DNA of 32,018 bases, taken from assembly GCA_038231615.1 (NCBI GenBank), contig JBBRLA010000008.1, positions 1 to 32,018 on the forward strand. Reading direction: 5' to 3'. Under the pieces are notes generated by a model. The model made no database searches and was not told the origin of the DNA. It saw only the letters and a program-made list of their open reading frames with translations. The position numbers and the translations under genes were made by a program. Shown in pieces: positions 7,852 to 16,057 of this stretch. Each line of letters starts with the position of its first letter. Within the stretch, counting starts at the first letter, position 1. The DNA is from JBBRLA01 sp038231615 (lineage in GTDB: Bacteria > Myxococcota_A > Polyangia > Palsa-1104 > JAEUJZ01).

Positions 7852-9945
7852 ATGCCAAGTGATGCCTCCTTGTCCGCCGAATCTGACTCGACAGAAGGCC
7901 CTGGCAAAGCCACCGGGTCTGGTTCGACCGCCGGGCCAATTGACGATAGCACGCAGCGAAGTGAGGTACCGTCCATCGATCTGGAAGACGTGGCCGATGC
8001 CGGCTCCGTCGAGGGGCCCGCTCCGGGGTCCAAGGTCGAGGCGGTGCTGGTCAGCCTGATCGCGCTCTTTATGATGTTCCTGCCAGTGGTCCACACCCTG
8101 GTGCGACGCTTCTTCGGCAAGGACATCCCGGGCACCGGGCTTTTTGTGCAGCACGCCACCCTGTGGATCGGCTTCCTCGGGGCGCTCCTGGCCACGGCAG
8201 GGGGTAAGCACCTGGGGCTGGCCACCGCCAACTTCATGCCCCCGGGCAAGCTGCGCTCCTTTGCCGAGTGGATCTCTGCCTTCACCTTCTCGCTGGTGGC
8301 ATGCTTTCTGACCTATGCCAGCGCCCGTCTGGTCAGCGCCATCCGCGGCGGCAACGGCGAGCACCTGCCGGGCGGCATCCCGGTGTGGTGGAGCGATCTG
8401 GTCATGCCCGCGGCCTTCGCGGTGATGGCGGTGCGCGCCGTGGTCCGGGCCACCGCCGGCACCAAGCCGGGCGCCCACGAGCTGCCCTCCTCGCACTGCC
8501 CGCCGCCGGTGCACCCGCGCATCCGCCTGGGCCTGCGCATCCTGTCGGGGTTGTGCGCTGCGGCCGCCCTCTTCGCCGGCCTGACCTACGACAGCCAGAT
8601 CTGGGTGCGGCTCCTGGTCGACCGGCTGGACGCCCTGCATGGCGCGGTGCTGTACATCGGTTCGTCGCTGATCATGGTGTCGTTCCTTCTGGGCACGCCG
8701 GTGTTCATCGCCATGGCCGGCATCGCCATGGTGCTCTTCTTCGCCAGCGGTACCCCCATCTCGCCGGTGGCGCAGGAGACCGCGCGGCTGGTGCAAAATC
8801 CGACCCTACCGGCGATTCCGCTTTTGACCGTGGCCGGCTACATCCTGGCGGCGGGGAACGCCTCGCGGCGGCTGGTGCGGGCCTACAAGAGCGTCTTCGG
8901 CTGGCTGCCGGGGGGGCTGGCGGTGATGGTGGTCTTCGTATGCGCCATCTTCACCACCTTCACCGGCGCCTCGGGAGTGACCATCCTGGCGCTGGGGGGG
9001 CTGGTTTACCCGCTGCTCATTCGCGACAATTACCCGCAAGGTTTCTCCCTGGGGCTGGTGACCGCGGCGGGCAGCCTGGGGTTGCTCTTTCCGCCCAGCC
9101 TGCCGGTCTTGCTTTACAGCGTCGCGGCCAGCGCCCCGGGGGCGGCGGCGCCGGTCAGCGCCGAGCAGCTCTTCATCGGCGGGCTGATCCCCGGCATCCT
9201 GCTCATTCTCCTGGTGTCGCTTTACGGCATCCACAAGGGCTATCAGCAGAAGGCGCCGCGGCAGGCCTTCAACGGGCGCGAAGTGCTCCACGCCATCTGG
9301 GACGCCAAGTGGGACCTTTTCCTGCCCTTCATCGTGATCGGGACGGTGGCCGGCGGGCTGGCCACGGTGGTCGAGGCGGCGGCGTTCGGGGCGACGTACG
9401 CGCTGCTGGTGGAGCTTTTCGTTTTTCGCGATGTCCATCCCCTGAAGGAGCTTCCGGGGGTGCTGGCGCACGCGGCGCTCCTGGTGGGGGCGGTAGTGGT
9501 GCTGCTCGGGGCCGCCCTGGGATTGACCAACTATCTGGTGGATCAGGAGTTGCCGGGGAAGCTGGTGGACTGGGTGCAGTTGCACATCCACGCACAGTGG
9601 TTGTTTCTTCTGGCACTCAACGTGATCCTGCTGGTCCTGGGGAGCGTGCTGGAGATCTACTCGGCCATCGTGGTGCTGGTGCCGCTGGTGGCGCCTCTCG
9701 GGGTGGCCTACAATATTCATCCGGTCCACCTGGGGGTGATCTTCCTGGCGAACCTGGAGTTGGGGTTCCTGTTCCCGCCGATGGGGTTGAACCTGTTCCT
9801 GTCGGCGACGCGTTTTCAGAAGCCGCTGCCGGTGCTCTACCGGCAGGCGCTGCCCTTTCTGCTCATCATGTCCGTGGGCGTGCTGATCATCACCTACGTC
9901 GAGGTGGCGACAACCGGGCTCCTGCGGGTGTTTGGCAAGTACTAG
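7852..9945 (+). CDS. Fused DctQ-DctM TRAP transporter permease
   Basis: A 697-residue fusion of the small (DctQ) and large (DctM) TRAP membrane subunits. Residues 1-62 form an acidic Ser/Gly/Thr-rich extension of unknown role. DctQ occupies about 63-230, with four spans and the motif GKHLGLATANF. A linker precedes DctM (about 250-697), whose landmarks are FLLGTPVFIAMAG, FTTFTGASGVTILALGG, AAGSLGLLFPPSLPVLLYS and NLELGFLFPPMGLNLFLSA. DctM moves the substrate with Na+ or H+ coupling. ATG 7852 is the only sensible in-frame ATG, but no ribosome-binding site is visible. dctP and tatT are divergent neighbours; a glycosyltransferase follows 3 bases after the stop. Confidence 0.92.
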   Translation: MPSDASLSAESDSTEGPGKATGSGSTAGPIDDSTQRSEVPSIDLEDVADAGSVEGPAPGSKVEAVLVSLIALFMMFLPVVHTLVRRFFGKDIPGTGLFVQHATLWIGFLGALLATAGGKHLGLATANFMPPGKLRSFAEWISAFTFSLVACFLTYASARLVSAIRGGNGEHLPGGIPVWWSDLVMPAAFAVMAVRAVVRATAGTKPGAHELPSSHCPPPVHPRIRLGLRILSGLCAAAALFAGLTYDSQIWVRLLVDRLDALHGAVLYIGSSLIMVSFLLGTPVFIAMAGIAMVLFFASGTPISPVAQETARLVQNPTLPAIPLLTVAGYILAAGNASRRLVRAYKSVFGWLPGGLAVMVVFVCAIFTTFTGASGVTILALGGLVYPLLIRDNYPQGFSLGLVTAAGSLGLLFPPSLPVLLYSVAASAPGAAAPVSAEQLFIGGLIPGILLILLVSLYGIHKGYQQKAPRQAFNGREVLHAIWDAKWDLFLPFIVIGTVAGGLATVVEAAAFGATYALLVELFVFRDVHPLKELPGVLAHAALLVGAVVVLLGAALGLTNYLVDQELPGKLVDWVQLHIHAQWLFLLALNVILLVLGSVLEIYSAIVVLVPLVAPLGVAYNIHPVHLGVIFLANLELGFLFPPMGLNLFLSATRFQKPLPVLYRQALPFLLIMSVGVLIITYVEVATTGLLRVFGKY

Positions 9946-9948
9946 CGC

Positions 9949-11037
9949 TTGCTGCTCCTTGCCCTGACCAACCTGTTTTGCGCCCCCGGAGGCATTCCGG
10001 CCTTCAATTGCCTGCTGGTCCGCGCCGCGGCGGAGTACGCCCGGGCCCAGCGCCGCGAGCTGCGGGTGATTGTCCAGGGCGACGCCCTGGGCACGGCGGC
10101 GGAGGGCGAGCTGGAAGAACACTTCCCGCGGGCGTATCTGCCCTGCGGCGGGGACCGGCGGCGGCTCCTTTCGGCGGTGTTTAAGGAGTGGCCGCGGCGG
10201 CCGACGCTGCTTCTGGGCCACGTGAACCTGGCGCCGGTGGGGCTGGCCTTCGGTGGCCTGATGCCGGGGCCAGGCTTCGGGGTGGTGGCCCATGGGACCG
10301 ATGTGTGGACGGCGCTGCCGATCTTGCGGCGGCTGGCGCTGCGGCGGGCCACTGCAGTGGCCTGCGTGAGCGACCATACCGCCCGATGCGTGCACCTGGT
10401 GCAGGGGGTCGATGCGTCGCGGTGCGTACGGGTCATCAACGCCCTGCCGGAGGAGCGGTTCGCTCCAACGCCAGGCCGACCCCTGACGGCGCCGACGCCA
10501 CGTGAGGGGACGCGGCTCTTGAGCGTGACCCGACTCCATCCTGGCGAACCCAAGGGGATCGACCTGGTCCTGCGCGCGCTGCGGGGACTGCCCAGATCGC
10601 ACTACACTGTAGCGGGAGAAGGCGAGGCGCTTCAGGGACTGCGGGCGCTCGCGGTGGAACTGGGGGTGGGCCATCAGGTGACGTTCACCGGCCGCGTGAG
10701 CGATGGGGAACGGGAGCGGCTTTTGCGGGAATGCGACGTGTTCGTGTTGCCCAGTTCGGGGGAGGGGTTCGGAATCGTCTATCTGGAGGCGATGGCCTGC
10801 GGAAAACCCTGCGTGGCGGCGCGAGTCGGCGGGGCGCCCGAGGTGGTGCTGGATGGGGAGACCGGGCTGGTGGTGCCTCCAGCGGAGGGGCCCCTTCTGG
10901 AGGGGCTGCGGGCGCTGCTCCGGGATGGGTCATTGCGGGCGCGCATGGGAGAGGCGGGCCGAAGGCGGGTGCAGGAACACTTCCGCTATCCTCATTTTCG
11001 CGAGCGGGCGATTCGCCTCTTCGAGAGATTGGGGTAG
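9949..11037 (+). CDS. GT4-type glycosyltransferase
   Basis: A 362-residue GT-B fold transferase that would move a sugar from a nucleotide-sugar donor to a glycan or lipid acceptor. It starts with TTG three bases after dctQM; the first residues LLLALTNLFCAPGGIPAFN match the usual GT4 N-terminus, so the start must be close. The acceptor-side domain covers about 1-175 and includes VVAHGTDVW. The donor domain has VTRLHPGEPKGIDLVLRAL, the core GEGFGIVYLEAMACGKP with the family E-x7-E pair, and GGAPEVVLDGETGLVVPP. Tight spacing suggests co-transcription with dctQM, but a functional link is unclear. The convergent next gene ends 2 bases away. Confidence 0.87.
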   Translation: MLLLALTNLFCAPGGIPAFNCLLVRAAAEYARAQRRELRVIVQGDALGTAAEGELEEHFPRAYLPCGGDRRRLLSAVFKEWPRRPTLLLGHVNLAPVGLAFGGLMPGPGFGVVAHGTDVWTALPILRRLALRRATAVACVSDHTARCVHLVQGVDASRCVRVINALPEERFAPTPGRPLTAPTPREGTRLLSVTRLHPGEPKGIDLVLRALRGLPRSHYTVAGEGEALQGLRALAVELGVGHQVTFTGRVSDGERERLLRECDVFVLPSSGEGFGIVYLEAMACGKPCVAARVGGAPEVVLDGETGLVVPPAEGPLLEGLRALLRDGSLRARMGEAGRRRVQEHFRYPHFRERAIRLFERLG

Positions 11038-11039
11038 CG

Positions 11040-11630
11040 TCATGGGGATGAGCCGGGCTGCGTGAGGGTGCGGATGGCGTCGTTCATCTGGAGGAAGCGC
11101 GGCACCTCATGGCACAGGGCCAGAAGGCACAGGATCGCGAGACCTGCCAGGAGCGCCAGGCGCATCCAAGGAGAAAACCGAGAAAGCAGCCTCCGGCGCG
11201 GCGGCCTTCCCACCCCCTGAAGCAGGTTCCAGGCGCGAAAGCAGGAGGGGCAGGCCCAGCCGTTTTCGGTCATCGACACTTGATCTTCGCGCAGACGCCG
11301 GCGCCCGCAGGCGGCGCAACGCAGGCCGGGTTCCGGGTGCTCCGCGTTCTCGACCTCGACCTCGATGCCCCGCTCGTTCATGAGTTGGGTGACCACCGAA
11401 GGCAGCGGGCGGGGGGCCTGCATCCGCACCACCCCTATGCGCTGCCCGTGGCGCTGGCGGAACCCAGGGGATCCGGCGTACTGCTCTAAATAGGCCAGCT
11501 TGCGCTCCAACTCGGCGACGGCAGCATCACGATCGGATTCCCAGTCGTGGGCGACGCAGAAGAGCAGGTGGACCGCAGTGGCCGTCTCGACCGTTTGTGG
11601 ATCTTCGGGAGGGTCCTTGGCCGCGCTCAT
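11040..11630 (-). CDS. Zinc-ribbon membrane protein of unknown function
   Basis: About 196 residues from ATG 11630; a TTG 36 bases upstream is an alternative. I do not recognise the family. The N-terminal half (to about residue 105) is soluble and mixed helix/strand. A four-Cys zinc ribbon follows, CAAC and CPSC about 20 residues apart, with GWACPSCFRAWNLL. An Arg-rich stretch and one transmembrane helix (WMRLALLAGLAILCLLAL) come next, and a short tail ends the protein. The layout suggests a cytoplasmic sensor or adaptor anchored to the membrane. Its 3' end almost touches that of the glycosyltransferase gene. No ribosome-binding site is evident at either start. Confidence 0.65.
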   Translation of the reverse strand: MSAAKDPPEDPQTVETATAVHLLFCVAHDWESDRDAAVAELERKLAYLEQYAGSPGFRQRHGQRIGVVRMQAPRPLPSVVTQLMNERGIEVEVENAEHPEPGLRCAACGRRRLREDQVSMTENGWACPSCFRAWNLLQGVGRPPRRRLLSRFSPWMRLALLAGLAILCLLALCHEVPRFLQMNDAIRTLTQPGSSP

Positions 11631-11728
11631 CGGATCAAGGGTAAGGGATGTGGCCCAGCCCGGCAACGGCGGTGGATGGAGAAGACCAGGCGGAGGGGGG
11701 AGCGTACGACGAGACGGAAGAGGCCGGA

Positions 11729-13216
11729 CTAGCGGTGGTGGCCGCCGCCCCCGCCGCCGCTGGGCGCGGAAACATGGCCCCCGCCGCCGCCCGAGGAGTG
11801 ACTGGGGGCGGAGAAACTCGGCGCCGAGTGGCTCGGGGCGGAGTACGAGTGACTTGGGGCCGAGTACACCGGGGCCGAATACGAGTGGCTCGGGGCCGAG
11901 TACACCGGGGCTTGGTAGCTGGGCCGGCTATAGGCCGGGGCCTGGTAGCTGGGCCGGCTGTAGGCCGGGGCCTGATACGCCGGCCGCTGGTACGTCGGAG
12001 CCTGATACGTCGGCCGCTGGTACGTCGGCGACAGCGTCCTGGGCTGGTACATCGGTCGGTATCCTGGCGCCGGGTGCTGGTAGGGCTGCTGGAACCCGGG
12101 TGCCTGGCGCTGATACCCCGGCTGCTGGTACGCTGGCCGCTGATAGGTCGGTTGCTGGAATCCCGGGCGCTGGGCCCCTGGCTGGAATCCCGGCGCCTGC
12201 CGCTGGTACGCCCCGCCCTGGCCTTGGAAGGGTCGCGCCCCCACTGACGCTGCGTAGGGTCTCGACTGCAACGCCATGCCCGGTCGCACCGTCACCTGCG
12301 CTCGAGGCAACGACCCGGTCAGGGTGTGCAACGGCGTCGGTCGCACCGAGAGCTGCATGGTGTGGGGCAGCGGTCCTATGTTCACCTGAGTGGTGCCCAC
12401 CGTCCGGAAGGTGTTGGACGCCGCGGTTCGCGCGAAGACCTGCGGCACCACCGCCGGGGACACCCGCGTCATCCGCGGTGCCCCGAGCTGTCCCGTGGGC
12501 ACGAAGTTCCACCGCGCCACCCTGGCGCCCACCGGCGGGGCGATGCGCACCCCGCGGGGTGGCAGCGGCGTCCAGCCGGCATAGCCTCCGCCGTGCCTCC
12601 AACTGACCCAGGCAGGGCCCCAGATGCGGCCGGGGACCCAGCACCAGCCATAGCCGGAGTGGCTGATCCACCGGCCATAGTGGAATGGCGCCCAGCCCCA
12701 GTTGTAGTCGGAGGCCCAGGTCCAACCATAGTCGGTCAGGGCCCAGCGACCGCCAGAGTAGTAGGGCGAAAAGTCATAACCGACCGCAGCGCTGGAGGGG
12801 GTCCAGATGCGGCCATAGTCCGGCGTGTCCACCCAGTTTCCATAAGGAGACAGGGCCTCCTGGAAGTCGGTGTACGCGGTCTGGTCATAGCCATCGTCCA
12901 GATCGTTGGTGACGGCCGACTCCGGGTCGGCGGCGCTGGCCGCGGTCTGGTCCCCAGAACAGTCGTAGGCCTGATTGTTGTCGTCGTAGCACACGCCATC
13001 GGGCGGGGCCTGATAGACGCTGCCGTCGCCGTTCTGCGGATATTGCCCGTTCTGCTGGTACTGCCCGTTCTGCCCGCTCTGATCGTTCAGATAGGATGGC
13101 TGCCCGTCGTACGGTCCAGCCGCGCCATAGTCCGAACCCGGACCGTCGGCGAGGGCGGTACCGGCGGGAAAGGCCAGTGCGGAGGCCAGCAGCAGGGATC
13201 GGAAAGCCTGGTTCAT
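11729..13216 (-). CDS. Secreted DUF6600-like protein with Tyr/Pro/Gln-rich tail
   Basis: A 495-residue exported protein. The signal peptide is residues 1-23, ending ALA. AGGAG lies seven bases before the ATG. Residues 24-110 are Gln/Asn/Tyr-rich low complexity. A conserved aromatic domain (about 115-225) has repeated Trp/Tyr/Gly motifs such as YGRIWTP, YGWTWASDYNWGWAPFHYGRW and WVPGRIWGPAWVSW, as in DUF6600 proteins that are common in proteobacterial and myxobacterial envelopes. From about 338 to 478 the chain is a repetitive Tyr-Gln-Pro then Tyr-Ser-Ala-Pro tail, ending in Gly and GGGGHHR. It is probably an envelope or matrix protein; biochemical function is unknown. Confidence 0.82.
   Translation of the reverse strand: MNQAFRSLLLASALAFPAGTALADGPGSDYGAAGPYDGQPSYLNDQSGQNGQYQQNGQYPQNGDGSVYQAPPDGVCYDDNNQAYDCSGDQTAASAADPESAVTNDLDDGYDQTAYTDFQEALSPYGNWVDTPDYGRIWTPSSAAVGYDFSPYYSGGRWALTDYGWTWASDYNWGWAPFHYGRWISHSGYGWCWVPGRIWGPAWVSWRHGGGYAGWTPLPPRGVRIAPPVGARVARWNFVPTGQLGAPRMTRVSPAVVPQVFARTAASNTFRTVGTTQVNIGPLPHTMQLSVRPTPLHTLTGSLPRAQVTVRPGMALQSRPYAASVGARPFQGQGGAYQRQAPGFQPGAQRPGFQQPTYQRPAYQQPGYQRQAPGFQQPYQHPAPGYRPMYQPRTLSPTYQRPTYQAPTYQRPAYQAPAYSRPSYQAPAYSRPSYQAPVYSAPSHSYSAPVYSAPSHSYSAPSHSAPSFSAPSHSSGGGGGHVSAPSGGGGGGHHR
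11782..12205 (-). repeat. Imperfect Tyr/Pro-rich coding repeats in the DUF6600-like gene
   Basis: Short repeat units encode YQRPxYQAP, then YSRPSYQAPA, then YSAPSHS motifs, so the unit drifts along the tail. DNA copies are nearly identical in places (for example around 11930-11975), which marks a region prone to length change by slippage or recombination. Confidence 0.75.
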
Positions 13217-13472
13217 GGTCGTTCTCCTGCGATAAGGACGAGTCTACCCCCGCCCTCATTCAAATTCCTTATTAGAAAAAATACGCCCCAGAAAATCAGA
13301 ATCTTGACATCCTTTCCAGATCGGCAAAGCATGCGGCTGCCGCAGGCGAAAGAGTCTTGCCATCCCCCCCAAACCCACCTATCGTTAAGCCACGTGGGCT
13401 CGCTGCGTGCCCGCGGCTTGCGCAAATGGAATTTGACCCGTTCTTAGATACCAGGCCAAAGAGAAGGAGCGA

Positions 13473-14012
13473 ATGAGCACTAAGCTGTTTGTCGGCAACC
13501 TGTCCTACTCCATCACCGAGCAGGAGTTGCGCGACGCATTCTCCCAGTCCGGACGCACGGTGAACAGCGTCCGTATCGCCCTCGACCGCGAGACCCAGCG
13601 ACCCCGCGGGTTCGCCTTCATCGAGGTGGCGACGGACGCCGACGCGGACTCGGCGATCAACGAGTGGAACAACAAGATGCTCTCCGGGCGCACGGTGTTC
13701 GTGGAGAAAGCCCAGGAGCGCGCGCCCGGTGCGCCGCGTCCGGCGCCTCGTCCTCGTCCCCCCATGGGCGGCCCGGGTGGACCGGGCGGCCCTGGTGGTC
13801 CGGGAGGGCCAGGCGGCTACAACAGCGGTCCCCCTCGATTCCCCTATGCTCCACGCCCCTTCGGCCCTCCCGCCAGCGCCGAGCCGGTTCGGGAGGCGGG
13901 CCGTCGGCACAACGCCAAACCCGAGCGCAAGGTCAAAGAAAAGAAGAGTCCCGGCCGTCCCGAGGAACGCGAACGCGGGAAGTGGCGTTGGGACGGCAAC
14001 GACGACTATTAG
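13473..14012 (+). CDS. RRM-type RNA-binding protein with Gly/Pro-rich tail
   Basis: A 179-residue single-RRM protein. RNP2 is KLFVGNLSY at the N-terminus and RNP1 is RGFAFIEV (about residues 48-55), each with the aromatic residues used for RNA stacking. The RRM ends near residue 82. The rest is disordered: a Pro/Arg stretch, a run of GGP repeats, a basic Lys-rich segment and the end RGKWRWDGNDDY. AGGAG lies just before the ATG. Small glycine-tailed RRM proteins like this are known in cyanobacteria and myxobacteria and are often cold-induced. The 256-base region upstream has a TTGACA at 13304 but no convincing -10. Confidence 0.9.
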   Translation: MSTKLFVGNLSYSITEQELRDAFSQSGRTVNSVRIALDRETQRPRGFAFIEVATDADADSAINEWNNKMLSGRTVFVEKAQERAPGAPRPAPRPRPPMGGPGGPGGPGGPGGPGGYNSGPPRFPYAPRPFGPPASAEPVREAGRRHNAKPERKVKEKKSPGRPEERERGKWRWDGNDDY

Positions 14013-14075
14013 TCCGCGCCACTTTTCCCCTTGGCCTCGCCCCTCCCTGGCGGCCTGTCCGACTCTACCTTTCCG

Positions 14076-15302
14076 CTACTCGTAGCGCAGCGCGTCGATA
14101 GGATCGAGCCGCGCCGCTTTCCTGGCGGGATAGAACCCGAACCCGATGCCGATTCCCGCCGAGATGCCGAAAGCCAGCGCGATCCACTGCGGCGAGATCT
14201 CCACTGGCATGCCACCGCTGAAGCGGGAGACCAGATAGGCCCCCAGGCTCCCCAGCGCGATGCCGCAGAGCCCCCCGGCCACCGATAGGGCCGTCGCCTC
14301 CACCAGGAACTGCATCAGGATGTCCCGCTCCCGAGCGCCGATCGCCAGGCGCACCCCGATCTCCCGGGTGCGCTCGGTCACCGATACCAGCATGATGTTC
14401 ATGATGCCGATGCCGCCCACCAAAAGCGACACCGCCGCCACGTTGCGCAGCATCGAAGTCTGCGTCTCCACCATCTGCTGCCGCGTTGCCGCCAGCTCGG
14501 CCAGGTTGCGCACGGTGAAGTCGTTGTCCTGGTTGTCCGCCAGCCGGTGCCGTGATCGCAAGAGCTGCGTCACCTCCTGCTGTGCCGTCGCCAGGTCATC
14601 GTCCGAGGTGGCGCTGATGGTGATCGAGCCGACATACTGCCGGCTCTGATTGAGGATGCGCGTGCGCAGGGTCAGGGAGGGCACCAGCAGCACGTCGTCC
14701 TGGTCGGTCCCGACCACCGACTGCCCCTTGGGGGCCAGCACGCCGATGACCTCGCAGGGCATCTGCTTGACCCGGATGGTCTCGCCGATGGGGTCGGATC
14801 CACCGAACAGGTTCTGGGCCACCGTCTGCCCGATCACGCAGACCTTGGCCGCGGTGTCGTTTTCCGCCAGGGTGAAGAGGCGCCCGTGGGCCGCGGGCCA
14901 GTCGCGGATCTGAAAATAGTCGGGCGTGGTGCCCATGATGCTGGTGGCCCAGTTCTGGTTGCTGCTGATCACCTGGGCCTGGGCGCGGTCGATGGGCACG
15001 GCGTAGCGCACCGCGGAGCACGCCTTCTGGATGGCGTCGACGTCCTCGCGCAGGAGCGGCCGGCCCGTGCCCGAGCCCCCGGTGAAGCCGCCCGTTGTCG
15101 AGGCCCCGGGGATGATGATGATCATGTTCGACCCGAGCGAGGCGATCTGCTGGATGATGGCCTTGCGCGCCCCCTCGCCAATGGCCACCGTCACGATGAG
15201 CGCGCCCACCCCGATGATCACCCCCAGGGCGGTGAGCACCGAGCGCATGCCATTGCGCCACAGCGCCTTGAGCGCCAGGCGAAGGGCCATCAGCCACATC
15301 AT
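14076..15302 (-). CDS. FtsX/MacB-type ABC exporter permease
   Basis: A 408-residue inner-membrane subunit of a MacB-like exporter. ATG 15302 overlaps the ATPase stop (ATGA), so the two genes are translationally coupled. The first transmembrane helix (SVLTALGVIIGVGALIVTVAIGEGAR) is followed by a large periplasmic MacB_PCD domain (about residues 40-270), then three C-terminal helices of the FtsX domain with VGGIGIMNIMLVSVTERTREIGVRLAIGA. In canonical MacB the ATPase and permease are fused; here they are separate genes. It would work with the adaptor and TolC-like protein encoded upstream to move a substrate from the periplasm out of the cell. Confidence 0.92.
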   Translation of the reverse strand: MMWLMALRLALKALWRNGMRSVLTALGVIIGVGALIVTVAIGEGARKAIIQQIASLGSNMIIIIPGASTTGGFTGGSGTGRPLLREDVDAIQKACSAVRYAVPIDRAQAQVISSNQNWATSIMGTTPDYFQIRDWPAAHGRLFTLAENDTAAKVCVIGQTVAQNLFGGSDPIGETIRVKQMPCEVIGVLAPKGQSVVGTDQDDVLLVPSLTLRTRILNQSRQYVGSITISATSDDDLATAQQEVTQLLRSRHRLADNQDNDFTVRNLAELAATRQQMVETQTSMLRNVAAVSLLVGGIGIMNIMLVSVTERTREIGVRLAIGARERDILMQFLVEATALSVAGGLCGIALGSLGAYLVSRFSGGMPVEISPQWIALAFGISAGIGIGFGFYPARKAARLDPIDALRYE

Positions 15303-16057
15303 GGGTGCACCTCCTCGTCTTTGTCGCCCTGCCACGCCAGAAGATCCGCCGCTGCCTTGCGGGTGTCGACGGGCTCGTCCGCGCGCAGGCGCCCATCCTT
15401 GACCAAAAGCTTTCGGCGTGCGTACTGGGCCACGTCGGGTTCATGGGTGACGATGAGCACAGTCAGCCCCTCCAGGTTCAGTCCTTGCAGGATGTCCATC
15501 ACCTCCAGGGCGGTGCGCGAATCGAGGTTGCCGGTGGGTTCGTCCGCCAAGATCATCTGCGGCCGGTTCACCAGCGCCCGGGCAATGGCCACGCGTTGCT
15601 GCTGCCCGCCGGAAAGCTGCGCCGGGGTGTGGTCTTCGCGGCCGGACAGCCCCACCCGGTTAAGCGCCGCCATCGCCCGGTCGCGCCGCTGTTTCGCCGG
15701 GACGCCGTCGTAGAGCATGGGCAGTTCGACATTCTCCAGGGCGCTGGTGCGGGCCAGCAGGTTGAAGCCCTGGAAGACGAAGCCGATGGTGCGCAGGCGG
15801 ACCCCGGCCAACTCGTCTCGGCTCAGGCGGGCCACGTCGCGCCCGACCAGATGATAGGTGCCCGCGGTAGGCCGGTCCAGGCAGCCCAGAAGGTTCATCA
15901 GCGTGGACTTGCCCGATCCGCTGGGGCCCATCACCGCCACCATCTCCCCGGAGGCAATGGTGAGGTCGATGCCGCGCAGCGCCGGCACCTCGACCTCGCC
16001 CAGGTGGTACACCTTGGTCAGCCCGGCAAGGGCGATGATGGGCTCAGATTCCGCCAC
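15299..16057 (-). CDS. MacB/LolD-type ABC transporter ATPase
   Basis: A 252-residue nucleotide-binding subunit. Walker A is GPSGSGKST, the Q-loop lies in GFVFQGFNLL, the signature is LSGGQQQR, Walker B plus extension is MILADEPTGNLDS, and the H-loop His is in VTHEPDVAQYA. I place the start at GTG 16057, which overlaps the 3' end of the adaptor gene by 14 bases and yields the usual N-terminus IIALAGLTKVYHLG; the longer open frame upstream lies inside the adaptor gene. It powers the permease by ATP hydrolysis through mechanotransmission, as described for MacB. Confidence 0.93.
   Translation of the reverse strand: MAESEPIIALAGLTKVYHLGEVEVPALRGIDLTIASGEMVAVMGPSGSGKSTLMNLLGCLDRPTAGTYHLVGRDVARLSRDELAGVRLRTIGFVFQGFNLLARTSALENVELPMLYDGVPAKQRRDRAMAALNRVGLSGREDHTPAQLSGGQQQRVAIARALVNRPQMILADEPTGNLDSRTALEVMDILQGLNLEGLTVLIVTHEPDVAQYARRKLLVKDGRLRADEPVDTRKAAADLLAWQGDKDEEVHP

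Noticed and set aside
8806..10674. A 622-codon open frame on the minus strand, with a similar long one on the plus strand at 8268-10184
   Set aside because: Both are shadows of the clear dctQM and glycosyltransferase genes. The translations are His/Gln/Arg-rich or Gly/Ala-rich without motifs.
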